From NCBI GenBank assembly GCA_036924085.1, contig JAVGWX010000004.1, forward strand, positions 39,220,293 through 39,284,292: a stretch of DNA of 64,000 bases. Reading direction: 5' to 3'. The translations under genes and the position numbers were made by a program. Positions 35,326-45,664 of this stretch are shown here, one piece after another (position 1 is the first letter of the stretch; the number at the start of each line of letters is the position of its first letter). Source of the DNA: Ariolimax columbianus. Taxonomy: Eukaryota; Mollusca; Gastropoda; Stylommatophora; Arionidae. The notes beneath the pieces are model-generated. The model saw nothing but the letters and a program-made list of their open reading frames with translations. It was not told where the DNA came from and searched no databases.

Positions 35326-35952
35326 TTGTACACCACATTTATTGATTTGACAAAGGCATTTGATACAGTAAACAGAGGAGGGCTGTGGATGATAATGTCT
35401 AAGTTTGGCTGCCCCAACAAGTTCATAACAATGGTGAAACAGCTACACGAAGGCATGTGTGCTCGTGTACTGGACAGCGGTGCAATCTCTAAAACGTTTC
35501 TAGTATCAAACGGAGTAAAACAAGGATGTGTACTCGCCCCGACTTTGTTCAGCATGATGTTCGCGGCCACGATGACAGACGCCTTCAGATCATTGGAGCT
35601 TGGAATACCCATTAAGTACCGCACAGATGGCAAGTTACTAAATTCCAGAAGAATGATGGCCAAAACCAAAGTGGCTGGCGACATAATCAGGGAACTTGTA
35701 TTTGCTGACGACTGCGCTCTAATGAGCAACTCAGAACTGAACTTGCAGGTTGGAATGGACCAGTTCTCTGCCGCATGCGAAAATTTTGGTCTGACCATAA
35801 ATGCCAAAAAAAACAGAGGTCATGTACCAACCAGCACCAGGCATGCCGTACACAAAACCAGAGACTACAGTCAGCGGGCAGACGTTGAATGCCGTAGACA
35901 AATTCACATATCTGGGCAGCACGCTGTCGAGATCTGTCAGCCTAGACGATGA
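35326..35952 (+). pseudogene. LINE-Z RT palm
   Basis: The frame holds FIDLTKAFDTVNRGGLW (first catalytic Asp), NGVKQGCVLAPTLFSMMF and ELVFADDCALMSN (catalytic Asp pair), so the active-site residues are intact. It runs out of frame at the A8 tract (35804-35811), and the last 45 or so residues are shadow translation. The upstream in-frame stop at 35296-35298 separates it from the preceding part. Confidence 0.9.
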
Positions 35953-36661
35953 GGTGGCAAGCAGAATAGCAAAGGCCAGCACATCCTTTGGTAGAATGCG
36001 CTCGATGGTCTGGGCACGTCGTGGCATCAGCGTCAAGACCAAACTCAAAGTCTACCGTGCAACCATCATTCCAACCCTACTATACGCTTGCGAAAGCTGG
36101 ACTGTATACTCTGGACATGCAAGGAGGTTAAACCACTTCCACACAGGTTGCCTGAGGCGAATATTCCACATCCGATGGCAAGATCGTGTCACTGACATCG
36201 AGGTTCTCTCGAGGGCTAACATGCCCAGCATCCCTGCACTGCTAGAAAAAGCACGACTAGGATGGGCCGGACACCTCGTCCGTATGTCAGACGAGCGGCT
36301 CCCAAAGAAGCTTCTCTACGGCGAGCTGAGAGAGGGATGGCGTGAGAGGGGGCGCCCAAAGAAACGTTTTAAAGACGGTCTGAAGGACTCACTAAAAAGT
36401 TGCCAGATAGACATCGACACCTGGGAATGTCTTGCGAAAAACAGATCTGACTGGAGAAGCGCAGTCAAATCGGGTGTAGCTGCTGGTGAAGATAACCGTG
36501 TTGTGAAATCCCAGAACAGACGCGAGATGCGGAAATCCCGAGCAGCGGGAACACCATCCCCTTCTACAAACCTCGTGTGCCCGATATGTAGCAGATGTTT
36601 TCGTGCTCGCATTGGCCTGTTCAGCCACATGCGCACCCACATCCAACAGGGAAATCTATGA
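35801..36661 (+). pseudogene. LINE-Z RT thumb and C-terminal C2H2-type finger
   Basis: After the A8 tract the correct frame resumes: KKTEVMYQPAPGMPYTKPET, FTYLGSTLSRSVSLDDEVAS, PTLLYACESWTVYSGHARRL, WAGHLVRMSDERLPKKLLYG, then the finger CPICSRCFRARIGLFSHMRT followed by H. A C-x2-C, H-x3/4-H finger at the C-terminus is a recurrent feature of this LINE type and probably binds nucleic acid. The ATG at 35801 is incidental. Confidence 0.88.
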
Positions 36662-36879
36662 CAAGGATGATGTCGGCGGTCCTCATCGACAACGATGGAC
36701 AGCTATTATTATTAGGTTTCGCATCACTAACATATATAGCTGTCTTATCTATGTATCTTGCTTCCTCTATGTTTCATGACTTGAGTTAGTCTCTCTTCTT
36801 CAATCGTGGGATGTAGCGGTCTTCTTTTCATATTCTAATTGTTTATAATGTTTACAAGTTGAGGAACCTGCACGTCCTT

Positions 36880-37420
36880 AATCTTACGACAAGTATGGTA
36901 GGTAATGGTTCAGTTCAAGTGCCATATCCGTATCGAAGGACGACAGCAATGCATCTCCAGTGTACTCAATCTCTTGCCGTAATAGTGCAATCTGACAGGC
37001 TTTGTCTAGTTCATCTCCTGAAGTTATCCGCCCACATATAACGTTGTCGGCTTCTTCGACAACTGCCTTCCACCTCACCCTCTAGTGCGGACTGCATCAA
37101 GGATGTATGTCTTGTTATATGACCACATTTTCTTAATTGTCTAACCTTAGTCCGGTCATTAATTCATCCGTAACGTTTTCAATACTTCCACATTTGTTTT
37201 CTTCCCTTTCCACGAAATGCGAGCAAATCTTCATATACCCACATTTTGAAAGCCACGATTCTTACTTTTAACTTTTTATTCGATGTCGATGTTTCTGCGC
37301 CATAAAGTAGTGACAAGTATACATTACACCTGGCAACTGTAATTTTCAATTTGTAATTTATCTGTCTGGATGTGAGTATGTGTCGCACGTTGTTGAATAC
37401 CATCTTGACCATATTATTAT
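36880..37420 (-). mobile_element. LINE-D copy, RT thumb to 3' end
   Basis: The minus frame at 37412-37179 reads FNNVRHILTSRQINYKLKIT, CNVYLSLLYGAETSTSN and FKMWVYEDLL, the thumb region of an endonuclease-RT LINE. The 3' end (plus strand GTTCAGTTCAAGTGCCATAT near 36910) is the reverse of the 22.8-23.1 kb tail. The same order of sequence occurs at 43.8-44.5 kb. Confidence 0.72.
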
Positions 37421-37561
37421 CTTTCTTATTTCTTTTCCACAGCTGCCTTCTTTCGCTATTGTATGTCGTAGATATACTACAGTGCTATTGTTAATTTACT
37501 CTACTTCAAAACCAGGTAACTTACGTGTAATTCCTTATTAACATGTAATGTCTTCTAAATG

Positions 37562-37960
37562 AACAGATCCGGGATCAAGATGCTGAGCAATGCATGAGCT
37601 GTATCAATCAGCGATCCGCTGACTGCTAGCGTCAGGGCCAGCAAACCACAGCTGCCAAGACCCTTCTCCACATCCACGTAGTGATCCTGGATAACAGGCT
37701 ATAATAGAGCAGACTGGCTAAAGAGAAAAGATCGTAGAGGGAAGACTAACCCGGTAACCAAAAATGCCTTGCTGGTCGGATGTGTGGGACCGAAAGGTGC
37801 AAATATATCATTCAAGCTGTCAACAACGATACAATGAATTCCGTTCTCCAGACTATATCCTTCTACTTTCAAAGCCCTGTTAACGACTTGGTAGCTGGAG
37901 TTTGAGAACGAAGAAGAAGAAGAAAAAGAAGAAAACGAAGAAGAAATGAAAGGAGAAGAA
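37562..37960 (+). mobile_element. SINE-F copy
   Basis: From GATCCGGGATCAAGATGCTG to TTTGAGAACGAAGAAGAAGA, then a long impure GAA tail to about 37960. It is the reverse of the 30.03-30.38 kb copy. The long low-complexity tail suggests expansion after insertion. The minus-strand Ser/Phe-rich frames are tail artefacts. Confidence 0.85.
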
Positions 37961-37964
37961 GGCA

Positions 37965-38690
37965 ATCACATCTCTGCCGCGCGCCTCGGACACGCGCCAA
38001 AGCAATGGTAATGTTATTTAAATAAATTTTTGATGTGTATCTCTGGGGACTGTTTTGTGTTGGAAAGAATAAACCACTACACCTTACTATTTGTCTCAAA
38101 ACCTCGGCTAATGAGGGTTGTTCGTTGGAATTTTAACCTATTTTGATAAAACGAAATGCTGAAGAAACCACTGCTGCAAGAGGACATACATACACGCGCA
38201 CACTAATGAGACAAACTGTAGCAGTGACCTTATGCTCCTATTGTAAATATTATTGAAGAATGCGGATGGTCGCATTAATATGAATTTAACTTGCTCCTTA
38301 AAACGTCACCTATTCTGACAATTTGTTTTCGTTTGGCCAATCGAGGAATAATGTTCTTCGTTTATATTTAGCATACTTCCAAAGTTAAATCGATGTATCG
38401 GTCTTTTGATTAGCACTTAAATGTACTTAAGAGATTAGTTTATTCATTTATGCTAGTTTATATTCACGTTTGAGGTTGTTACTTTATACAGGTTTTCAAT
38501 ATATGTTTCTGGAAATAACATTTCTTCGATCTCAGGTCGCTGTATCGCCATATATATTTAGTGGTACGCTTTTGTGTGCTTAGATGTTTTTCGAATAACC
38601 TCCTTCAGCCGTTACTGTCTATGTGATGATGTGCCCTTAAGGTGATTTTGGGGGGTTCTTTTTCCCGTTTCCTTTTCTTCTCTGCTTGTT
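37965..38690. other. No gene seen
   Basis: AT-rich, no recognised element. Confidence 0.35.
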
Positions 38691-38694
38691 GTAA

Positions 38695-38870
38695 TATCTG
38701 ACGCAGAATAGGCCGTACCCGCACATCATGGCTCAAGCAGATAGCAATCACCACCACGTCTCTGGCCGAGGCATGGAGCATGCCGCAGCAGTGGGTAATA
38801 GATGTGGCCGAACGACGCCTCTGGCCTCAGACGCTTAAGCAAACTTATTTTTATTATTATTATTATAGTC
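38695..38870 (+). mobile_element. LINE-S 3' fragment
   Basis: It contains GGCCTCAGACGCTTAAGCAA followed by an ATT-repeat tail at about 38848-38867, matching the 3' end of the LINE-S copy at 18.7 kb (LGLRRLS in protein). Only about 170 bp remain. Confidence 0.65.
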
Positions 38871-39229
38871 TCTCTTTGCACAATTTTAGGTGGAGTCCAG
38901 GAAACATTTTCTCATTTAGTGCTGTTAACAGCTTCGTTTTCTCAGGATCTGGAGTCTATTTCTAGTGCTTTCTTAACTTTTAACTTAACATCTTTATACT
39001 TGTTTAGAAGACTCTGCAGAGTCTGCATACAACCAGTTTCATTTATGTTTCCTTCCTCTAAAAGCTATGTACATCCAATCTATTCTTAAATACATTAATT
39101 GTCCCTGCCTCCATTACTTCCTGTGGCAATACATTCCCAGCATTCACCCCTCTCTGACTAAAAAATTATTTTCTGAAATCTAATTGGGACCTTTCTTTAT
39201 CTAATTTGTAGCTATGCCCTCTTGTTCTT

Positions 39230-39492
39230 GTAAAGTAACATATCCCATAGCATTACTGCCGTAGGGGTGTGAGGTGTTAGCGATCTCACATTTCAAAGTC
39301 TCGGCTATATGAGGGCGGTAGCCATCTACTCTCCCTCGCCGCTTTTACTTTCCGGACTGAACCGGTACCCATTTAAGGCTGGGTCGACCCGGGAGCCATT
39401 GCGGTCTGAAAAAAAACATTACCGCCTCAACTGGGGAATTATCCCAGGACCACTCAGATGCGAAGCCAGCGCGCTAACCACTGCGCTACGTG
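39230..39492 (-). mobile_element. SINE-G, tRNA-headed
   Basis: On the minus strand the head reads TAGCGCAGTGGTTAGCGCGC then TGGCTTCGCATCTGAG, a tRNA-like A box and anticodon arm. The body has CCGGTACCCATTTAAGGCTG on the plus strand, shared with 43.45 and 59.15 kb. It interrupts LINE-C copy 2. Confidence 0.78.
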
Positions 39493-39695
39493 GTATTTAT
39501 AAAAAAAAACTTGTTAGTCCAATTTATCCGCTACTTTGGTCTAATAAACCTGTATTAATTCACCTCGAATTCTTCTCTTTTCTAGACAACGTAGGCCGGG
39601 TTTTCTGAGTCTTTCCTCATAACTGTAATTTTGAAATCTCACTATCAGCTTTGTCGCTCTTTTTTGTATCCTTTCCAGCGTGTTTATATCCCCTC

Positions 39696-40726
39696 TATAA
39701 AGCAAAGATGAACGAAGACCCTATGAACGCACTAACAACACCAAAGCCCATCCCTACTTTACGCAATCCTACCTGGAGGCAGCATATATTTCCAGAGGTG
39801 GTAGAAAATATACCAGGTATTGGAAACAAGAACAGCCAGACTGAAAAAGAAAGAAGAGACATAACCCTGAGGTACATAACGAAAAACTACCCAAGCATGG
39901 ACTGGACCCATGCATATACCGACGGCTCTGTAACAAACACAACACAGAACGGAGGGGCAGGGGTATTCCTGAGCCTACCAAATGCTAGAAAAATAACACT
40001 GGCAGTGGCAACTGGAAAATACACGAGCAATTTCAGAGCGGAGGCAGAGGCACTGAGGGCTGCAGTAGAAGAAATGGTGACATGCAAAAGAAATGAAAGC
40101 ATATAGTCCTGCATACAGATGCCCTGGCCGTCGTCACATCAATAAAAAGCCAGAAAAATACTGAACTTAATGATTTAAGAGCAGTACTCTGTCAAATATG
40201 CTAGCAGTCCGCACCAAAAAGAGTAGTGGTACAGTGGGTTCCATCCCACTGTAACATCAAGGCAAGGAGGAGGCAGACAGACTGGCAAAAGAAGGTGCAA
40301 GACTACTACAACCAGATTCTAGTGTGACATACGAAGAGTCAAAAAGGCTTATTAGAGCTAGATACATGACCAAATGGGAAACAGAACATACTGGCTACAC
40401 ACAAAAAACGATACCTATTACGTTGAACAGAAGAAAGCAGGTCGTGGTATTCAGACTTCGCACTGGCCACAATAGACTGAGGTACCACCTATTCAATAAA
40501 TTGAAGATAGGTGGCACTGACGAATGCTCGTACTGGTAAAATGACCGCTGAACATCTGCTGCAAAACTGCCCGACATACGAGGATCAGAGAAAGCAGATG
40601 TGGCCATCACCAGTGGCAACACTAGACAAGCTGTATGGCAGTGTCGACAGCCTCAGGATGACCGCTGCTTTTTTCGAAAAAATACAGGTTGACGTCTGAC
40701 AGCGTACGAAGAAGAAGAATAAGAAG
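39696..40726 (+). mobile_element. LINE-R copy 5, RNase H region, inserted in LINE-C
   Basis: The frame at 39651-40106 carries MNEDPMNALTTPKPIPTLRN, then the first RNase H block WTHAYTDGS and the Glu block FRAEAEALRAAVEEM. After frameshifts, RVVVQWVPSHCN-type sequence is at about 40225-40260 and VVFRLRTGHNRLRYHLFNKL at 40324-40539. The 3' end is CAGCGTACGAAGAAGAAGAA. Direct repeats ATATCCCCTC at 39686-39695 and 40727-40736 flank it. The start ATG shown by the long frame at 39651 belongs to LINE-C sequence, not to this element. Confidence 0.92.
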
Positions 40727-40891
40727 ATATCCCCTCAATTATATGGACTCTATACCTGGACACAGTACTCCAATCTCGTCCCAACTAATGCTTTATGCAG
40801 TTTGACTATCACTTCTTTGCTCAAATATTTAATATTTCTTGTTATCATACCTAACATTGCATTTGCCTTTGTCACTGCTAGCTGGACTTAC

Positions 40892-41255
40892 TCACTCATC
40901 CCGTGACACAGGACCAATCCTGACACAACATGTCCTGTCTCACTCGTGACACACGACCTATCCTGACACAACAGGTCCTGTCTCACCCGTGACACACAAC
41001 CTATCCTGACACAACATGTCCTGTCTCACCCGTGACACACGACCTATCCTGACACAACAGGCCCTGTCTCACCCGTGACACACGACCTATCCTGACACAA
41101 CAGGTCCTGTCTCACCCGTGACACACGACCTATCCTGACACAACAGGTCCTGTCTCACCGTGACACACGACCTATCCTGACACAACAGGTCCTGTCTCAC
41201 CCGTGACACACGACCTATCCTGACACAACATGTCCTGTCTCACCCGTGACACACA
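40892..41255. repeat. 43-bp satellite, about 8 copies
   Basis: Unit CTCACCCGTGACACACGACC, then TATCCTGACACAACAGGTCC and TGT. Copies are nearly identical apart from one 42-bp unit and T/G and C/T variants. Confidence 0.93.
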
Positions 41256-41339
41256 TGTGAGGAGTGTCTTGCGTTTTTTTCTTTTAGATGGCACGCTATA
41301 TCTGATCCTTGTGATTGATTTATTATCAGTGATCTGAGC

Positions 41340-41965
41340 ACCTTGTGTGATGCTAGCGTGTCAGGTGGAACGATTCTGTGGAAGAATCTCACAGGATGGG
41401 ACATTAATAGTAAAGCTTTTGAAAGACCCTTTCAATGAGTCGCTGCAGCGTTTCTTTTGACTTCCTGATGAGCGTCTGCCTGTTCTGAGCTCACTATATA
41501 GCAACTGCTTTTTTGAGGTGCTCATCGGGTATGTGAAGAGCATGTCCCGTTCATCTGATCTGAGCTTATTGCATTAGCGTATGGATGCACAAAATGTTAG
41601 CATTGCTAAGAATTTCAGACATAGGTACTTTGTCCTGCCATCTGATCCTGATCAGTCTACGCAGACATCTCAAGTGAAAACAATTTAACTATCTGACATG
41701 TCTGCTATACACTGTCCATGTTTTGCATGCATGCAGCAGAATGATTAACACTAGAGCACGATGCACTGTTACCGTGGTAACGACACTGATGCCTTGCCGG
41801 TTCCAGACGTGTGCTTGCAGTTTTCCAAACGCAAAGCTGGGCCTGTGCAATTCTTCGTTTGACCTCAGACTCAATTGTTGCTTCGTTGGTGAAGGTGCTG
41901 CCTAGGTAGGTGAAGCTGTCGACTACCTGGAGACGTTGCTTCTGTACGATATCTTTGACTTACGA
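41340..41965 (-). mobile_element. LINE-Z-like copy, thumb region, decayed
   Basis: Minus frames at 41874-41689 (FAFGKLQAHVWNRQGISVVT, LLHACKTWTVYSRHVR) and 41543-41361 (STSKKQLLYSELRTG) correspond to the 36.0-36.4 kb part of LINE-Z. No finger is recognisable. Confidence 0.72.
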
Positions 41966-41969
41966 TGAA

Positions 41970-42568
41970 CATCATTTTCTCCATTGCCACGTTTTCGTCA
42001 ATTTTCCTCCTATTTCTGTTTGTCTAAAAACAGGTTAGTTATTTCTATATTGACACAGGTTAGTTTTGTGATAATCAATAATGAATTTGAAGAAGCTATT
42101 TAACGTTGCTCCCTATAATTTTTCCATTACTGCAAAGTTTGAATCTCTTATTGTTTATCATTAGGGTAAAAGAAAAAAATATATTGATTCGCTAGTTAAA
42201 ATAGACCAACTGCGAGTAGACCAATTTTAGTCAGCCTTTTTTGTGCATGAAACAAAACCAGTTCTTGAAAAGCGGATGGGCATGATCATGCAATCGATTT
42301 TACGTGTTTCATATTTGTAATGTTGGAAAAGTGTAAGACAAAACAAGAAACGTATAGGCACGGCTCAGATGCCGCGCTGAAACAAAAAGAAAAACGAAAC
42401 CTATGTTACAACTACCAGAACTTCTACGTGGACAATGTACAATACATATGTACACTGGAAGACACATTTGAGAACAAATAGAGTTGGATCTAGAACTTTC
42501 CTGAAATCTATAGTTAGTGTGCCTCTTTTGTTATTTAACAATTCACATTTTACATACTTCCATCCACA
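41970..42568. other. No gene seen; presumed 5' intron or flank of the first GST
   Basis: AT-rich. It ends in a pyrimidine-rich acceptor CTTCCATCCACAG (42557-42569), which would start the coding exon at 42570. Confidence 0.4.
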
Positions 42569-42578
42569 GAGATTCTAA

Positions 42579-43190
42579 ATGGACAACTCAGACATTAAGA
42601 TCATATACTTCGACCTGCCAGGTCGGGCAGAAGCCATCCGCTTGGTCTTAGTAATGGTGGGCAAAGTTTTTGAGGACGTTCGAGTTAATGGCGAAAAATG
42701 GCGTGAAATTAAACCCACAACTCCATTTGGTACGTGTCCAGTTCTTGTACTTGACGGAAAAATGTATGGCCAGAGCAAAGCAATAGCTGCCTATTTAGCA
42801 AAAGTGTATGGGATCTACGGGAATACAACTATAGAGATGCTACAAATTGACCAGATTATGTATCTCGTGGAGGACTTAATTCAAGCGTATGCAGACCTCT
42901 TTTTCTTTGAGAAAGATGCAACCAAGAAAATAGAAGGTTCCAAACAGCTGAAAGAAGAAATCTGTCCTAGGTATCTGGGCTATTTCGAGCAGATGCTGGC
43001 TGATAATGGCAGCGGATACCTTGTAGGGGACAGCATGACCGTGGCCGATATATATGTGTTTGATGTTTGTACAGGGTTCCTCAAGCCTATCGCTGAGGGA
43101 TGTGTCGATAGGTTTGCTTTAGTGAAACGGCTCGTGGAAACCGTGGGCAGCAACGATAGAATCAATGCATACATGTCCAAGAGAAAGTAA
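42579..43190 (+). CDS. Sigma-class glutathione S-transferase (paralogue 1)
   Basis: This is an intact 203-residue single-exon frame of usual sigma-GST length. The thioredoxin-like N-terminal domain (about 1-80) has the catalytic-type Tyr10 in IIYFDLPGRAEAIRL, the cis-Pro54 in CPVL, and the glutathione-binding Gln65-Ser66 in GQSKAIAAYLAK. The all-helical C-terminal domain has GSGYLVGDSMTVADIYVFD with the N-capping Ser/Thr...Asp. The family conjugates glutathione to electrophiles; some members isomerise prostaglandins and others are lens crystallins. It is cytosolic (no signal peptide). An acceptor CCACAG ends 9 nt before the ATG, suggesting a 5' UTR intron. It aligns without gaps over the first 100 residues with the 57-kb paralogue. 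No AATAAA was seen close downstream. Introns are absent from the coding part. Confidence 0.93.
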   Translation: MDNSDIKIIYFDLPGRAEAIRLVLVMVGKVFEDVRVNGEKWREIKPTTPFGTCPVLVLDGKMYGQSKAIAAYLAKVYGIYGNTTIEMLQIDQIMYLVEDLIQAYADLFFFEKDATKKIEGSKQLKEEICPRYLGYFEQMLADNGSGYLVGDSMTVADIYVFDVCTGFLKPIAEGCVDRFALVKRLVETVGSNDRINAYMSKRK

Positions 43191-43199
43191 CATACTGAC

Positions 43200-43435
43200 A
43201 TCACGATGTCATCTTTTTATTTTTACAAATATATATAATGTATGTCATTTCTTTAATATTTATTCATGTGACTTATCCGTTTAAAACTTTACTTGATGGA
43301 AAGATAGTGAGCTTATAAAGTAGAATACATTTTTGTCCCATAATAATTACGCTATTGTCGGGAAATGATGTTATTAGAGACTTCAGAATACTAAGTCACA
43401 GCTTGTATGAGATAGTATTGCCAGTTTCTTTCCTC
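43200..43435. other. GST 3' flank, no gene seen
   Basis: AT-rich; no canonical AATAAA found here. Confidence 0.4.
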
Positions 43436-43439
43436 GCTG

Positions 43440-43575
43440 TCTTTTACTTCCCTAGTCGTATTCCAGGTACCAATTTACAGATTAGGCGACTGGAGCTTAC
43501 CGATAGCGGGATTCGTACCTTGTACCTTTGTCATGAAAAGGGAATGCTCTACCACTACGCTAATCTTATACGACT
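43440..43575 (-). mobile_element. SINE-G fragment, tRNA-headed
   Basis: On the minus strand: TTAGCGTAGTGGTAGAGCAT (A box), then GGTACGAATCCCGC (B box). The plus strand has CCAGGTACCAATTTACAG, shared with 39.35 and 59.15 kb. It is a SINE head rather than a working tRNA, because the acceptor stem does not close. Confidence 0.7.
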
Positions 43576-43794
43576 CTACAAAACTACAAGCTGTCTCGTG
43601 TATCCTTAATACATCCCCGTAATGCGTATATAACAGAAAACAAATGACAACCGCTATGGTAACGTTACTGAGACGCAAAATCAAGTTACAATTGGTAACA
43701 TTTGGAGTCTGTTTCGTTACAAATATACTTTATATGTACATATATTTTAGGAATGTGGGAACATTCAAACTGAATTACAAGAATATTTAATAAA

Positions 43795-44480
43795 TGTTCT
43801 GTTCAGTTCAGGTGGCATCTCCACGACGAAGATTGGCTTCAATGGATCAACATACTCTATCTCCTGCTCTGTTGGTGCAATCTGACAGACTGTTTCCAGT
43901 CCATCTCCGAATGTATAACGCTTTCTACCTATTGGGTGCTGCCTTCTACCTAACTATCTAGCATGGTTTTCACCCACGAAGTATGCCTCGTTATATGGCC
44001 AAAATATCTTAACTGTCTAACCCTGATTTCTGACAACTCTATTTCCAACGTTTTCAGTATATCTGCATTTAATTTTCTTTATTTTCACGAGATATGGTCC
44101 AATCTTCTATAAAGCCACATTTCGAATGTTGTTTCACGAGATTTGGTCCAATCTTCTATAAAGCCACATTTCGAATGTTGTTTCATGAGATATGGTCCAA
44201 TCTTCTATAAAGGCACATTTCGAATGTTGGTTTATGAGATATGGTCCAATCTTCTATAAAGCCACATTTCGAATGTTGTTTCACGAGATATGGTCCAATC
44301 TTCTATAAAGCCACATTTCGAATGTTGATTCACGAGATATGGTCCAATCTTCTATAAAGCCACATTTCGAATGCATCGATTCTCTGTTCCATCTGTTTAT
44401 TCAAAATTGCATGTCTCTGCGTCATGGAGTAGTATCGAGTAGACGTAGTAATTTTCGAATGTTCCCATTAAATAATTTAA
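43795..44480 (-). mobile_element. LINE-D copy with an internal 49-bp minisatellite
   Basis: The plus strand follows the 36.9-37.3 kb copy (GTTCAGGTGGCATCTCCACG, GTGCAATCTGACAGACTG, TCGTTATATGGCC, CTTAACTGTCTAACC). At 44089-44374 a 49-bp segment encoding FEMWLYRRLDHIS on the minus strand is repeated about six times, after which LINE sequence resumes (TCTGCGTCATGGAGTAGT). Confidence 0.78.
44089..44374. repeat. 49-bp tandem repeat inside LINE-D
   Basis: Unit: GAGATATGGTCCAATCTTCT, ATAAAGCCACATTTCGAATG, TTGTTTCAC. About six copies with point differences. Confidence 0.93.
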
Positions 44481-44520
44481 AAACACAGGACATTAGCTTG
44501 TTGACTTTAGTTCATAGCTC

Positions 44521-44723
44521 AGTTGATCTGAGTTGACCTGAAGTAACCATAACCATTATATAATTTGAATTGCAATAAATTAATCATTCTTTTGATATTA
44601 AATAATTACATTTTACTGTGTTCAGTTGATCTGAGTTGACTTGAAGTATCCATAACTATTATATAATTTGAATTGCAATTAATTAATCATTCTTTTGATA
44701 TTAAATAATTACATTTTACTGTG
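44521..44723. repeat. 103-bp tandem duplication
   Basis: Two copies beginning AGTTGATCTGAGTTGAC at 44521 and 44624 differ by only a few bases. Confidence 0.92.
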
Positions 44724-44779
44724 AATTTCATTATGTGACACCAGCAGGAGCTAAGAGAAATCAGGATTAGGTGGAATGA

Positions 44780-44995
44780 ACTGGACATAGGCTGTGTCAC
44801 ATCAATCTAACCAACAAGGTGGGGATAAATACTGTAATCCCCATTGTTATTACCTTACTAAGGAGCCTCGCATTGCACCACAAACAAAGGGGACACGGGT
44901 CCATCTTCTCCAGATGTAAGAAAAGCAAATTCAAAGAAACGTTGTCAAATCTTAACATAACTCAGCACGAGTAGGTCTTAGTCTACCTGTACACT
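44780..44995 (+). mobile_element. SINE-E-related fragment
   Basis: ACATAGGCTGTGTCACATCA then ATCTAACCAACAAGGT and AATCCCCATTGTTATTACCT parallels the 47.8-kb copy and, more distantly, the SINE-E body. Confidence 0.55.
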
Positions 44996-44999
44996 AACA

Positions 45000-45160
45000 C
45001 GGCGACTGTCCTTGTGCAGGCCTCAACTCTTGTGCGAGTTGGTGGTAGCCGGCAGGTGTATTTATCTGCTTAGCGAGCTGGACTCGAGCAGTACTGCGAT
45101 TTTCGGTTATGTGCGGGTTCCAACGCAGTTTCCAGTTGGTTTTGTCCCAGGCATTGGTTG
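45000..45160 (-). other. Unidentified sequence with an open minus frame
   Basis: The minus frame 45188-44994 includes FHWTTNAWDKTNWKLRWNP, followed at higher coordinates by the 34-bp array. No domain was recognised; it could be LINE-derived. Confidence 0.25.
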
Positions 45161-45164
45161 TCCA

Positions 45165-45385
45165 GTGGAAGGCTAACTTGGGGGACATGGGTTGTCCAGT
45201 AGAAGGCTAACTTGGTGGGCATGGGTTGTCCAGTGGGAGGCTAACTTGGTGGGCTTTGGTTGTCCAGTGGAAGGCTAACTTGGTGGGCAAGGGTTGTCCA
45301 GGGAAAGGCTAACTTGGGGAGCATGGGTTGTCCAGTGGAAGTCTAACTTGGTGGACTTTGGTTGTCCAGTGGAAGGCTAACTTGG
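45165..45385. repeat. 34-bp tandem repeat
   Basis: About six to seven units of AGGCTAACTTGGTGGGCATG followed by GGTTGTCCAGTGGA. Confidence 0.9.
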
Positions 45386-45660
45386 TTGTTTTAGGACCGC
45401 TAGTGTTATGCAGATCGAGCGAATCTTGCCCAATGGGGCGGAAGGTGGGGTTTCTTCCTTGAGCTCTTTTTGCGCTGTGCGGGTATCACAGAGTGGCTGC
45501 TGTGCTTCGTCTTTCCTTCTGACCACATTCCCCGCCCAGCGGTGCTTTGAGCTGTCTGCAATCTGTACGACATCCTTGACGTGTGACAATGCCCATCTGA
45601 CGCTGTTGTCTAAGCGAATGGCACATGATACGGCGCTCAAGTGAGACATGTGTTGTCCTT
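45386..45660 (-). pseudogene. Possible LINE C-terminal fragment
   Basis: The minus frame contains SSKHRWAGNVVRRKDE, which resembles the WAGHLVR-type motif near the C-terminus of endonuclease-RT LINEs. Nothing else supports it. Confidence 0.4.
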
Positions 45661-45664
45661 AGCT

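Larger units (their letters stand above)
33917..36717 (+). mobile_element. LINE-Z copy 3, best preserved, 5'-truncated in the endonuclease
   Basis: The element opens at [20 protein letters not shown] (33917), inside the endonuclease, and reads through RT to a C-terminal finger and an ATT tail (GATGGACAGCTATTATTATT, 36695-36714). Three lesions split it: a C13 tract at 35212-35224, a CAA-to-TAA stop at 35296-35298 (the 17.5-kb patch keeps CAA), and an A8 run at 35804-35811. No target duplication was identified. It is transcribable only from an outside promoter, since the 5' end is missing. Confidence 0.92.
38972..40905 (-). mobile_element. LINE-C copy 2, 3' part, with two nested insertions
   Basis: The minus strand matches the end of ORF2 and the 3' UTR of the 52-56 kb element; the tail TTAACTTAACA (reversed) is at 38981-38990. 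The sequence is interrupted by a SINE-G (about 39230-39492) and by a LINE-R copy (39696-40726), then resumes at 40737 (CAGTACTCCAATCTCG, TTGCATTTGCCTTTGTCACT) and ends at about 40905, where a 43-bp satellite begins. Confidence 0.88.

Noticed and set aside
40892..41255. CRISPR-like array of about 43-bp units
   Set aside because: There are no unique spacers; the whole unit repeats, so it is a eukaryotic satellite.
43490..43570. Possible tRNA gene on the minus strand
   Set aside because: A and B boxes are present but the acceptor stem does not close and the same body follows at other loci, so it is a SINE head.
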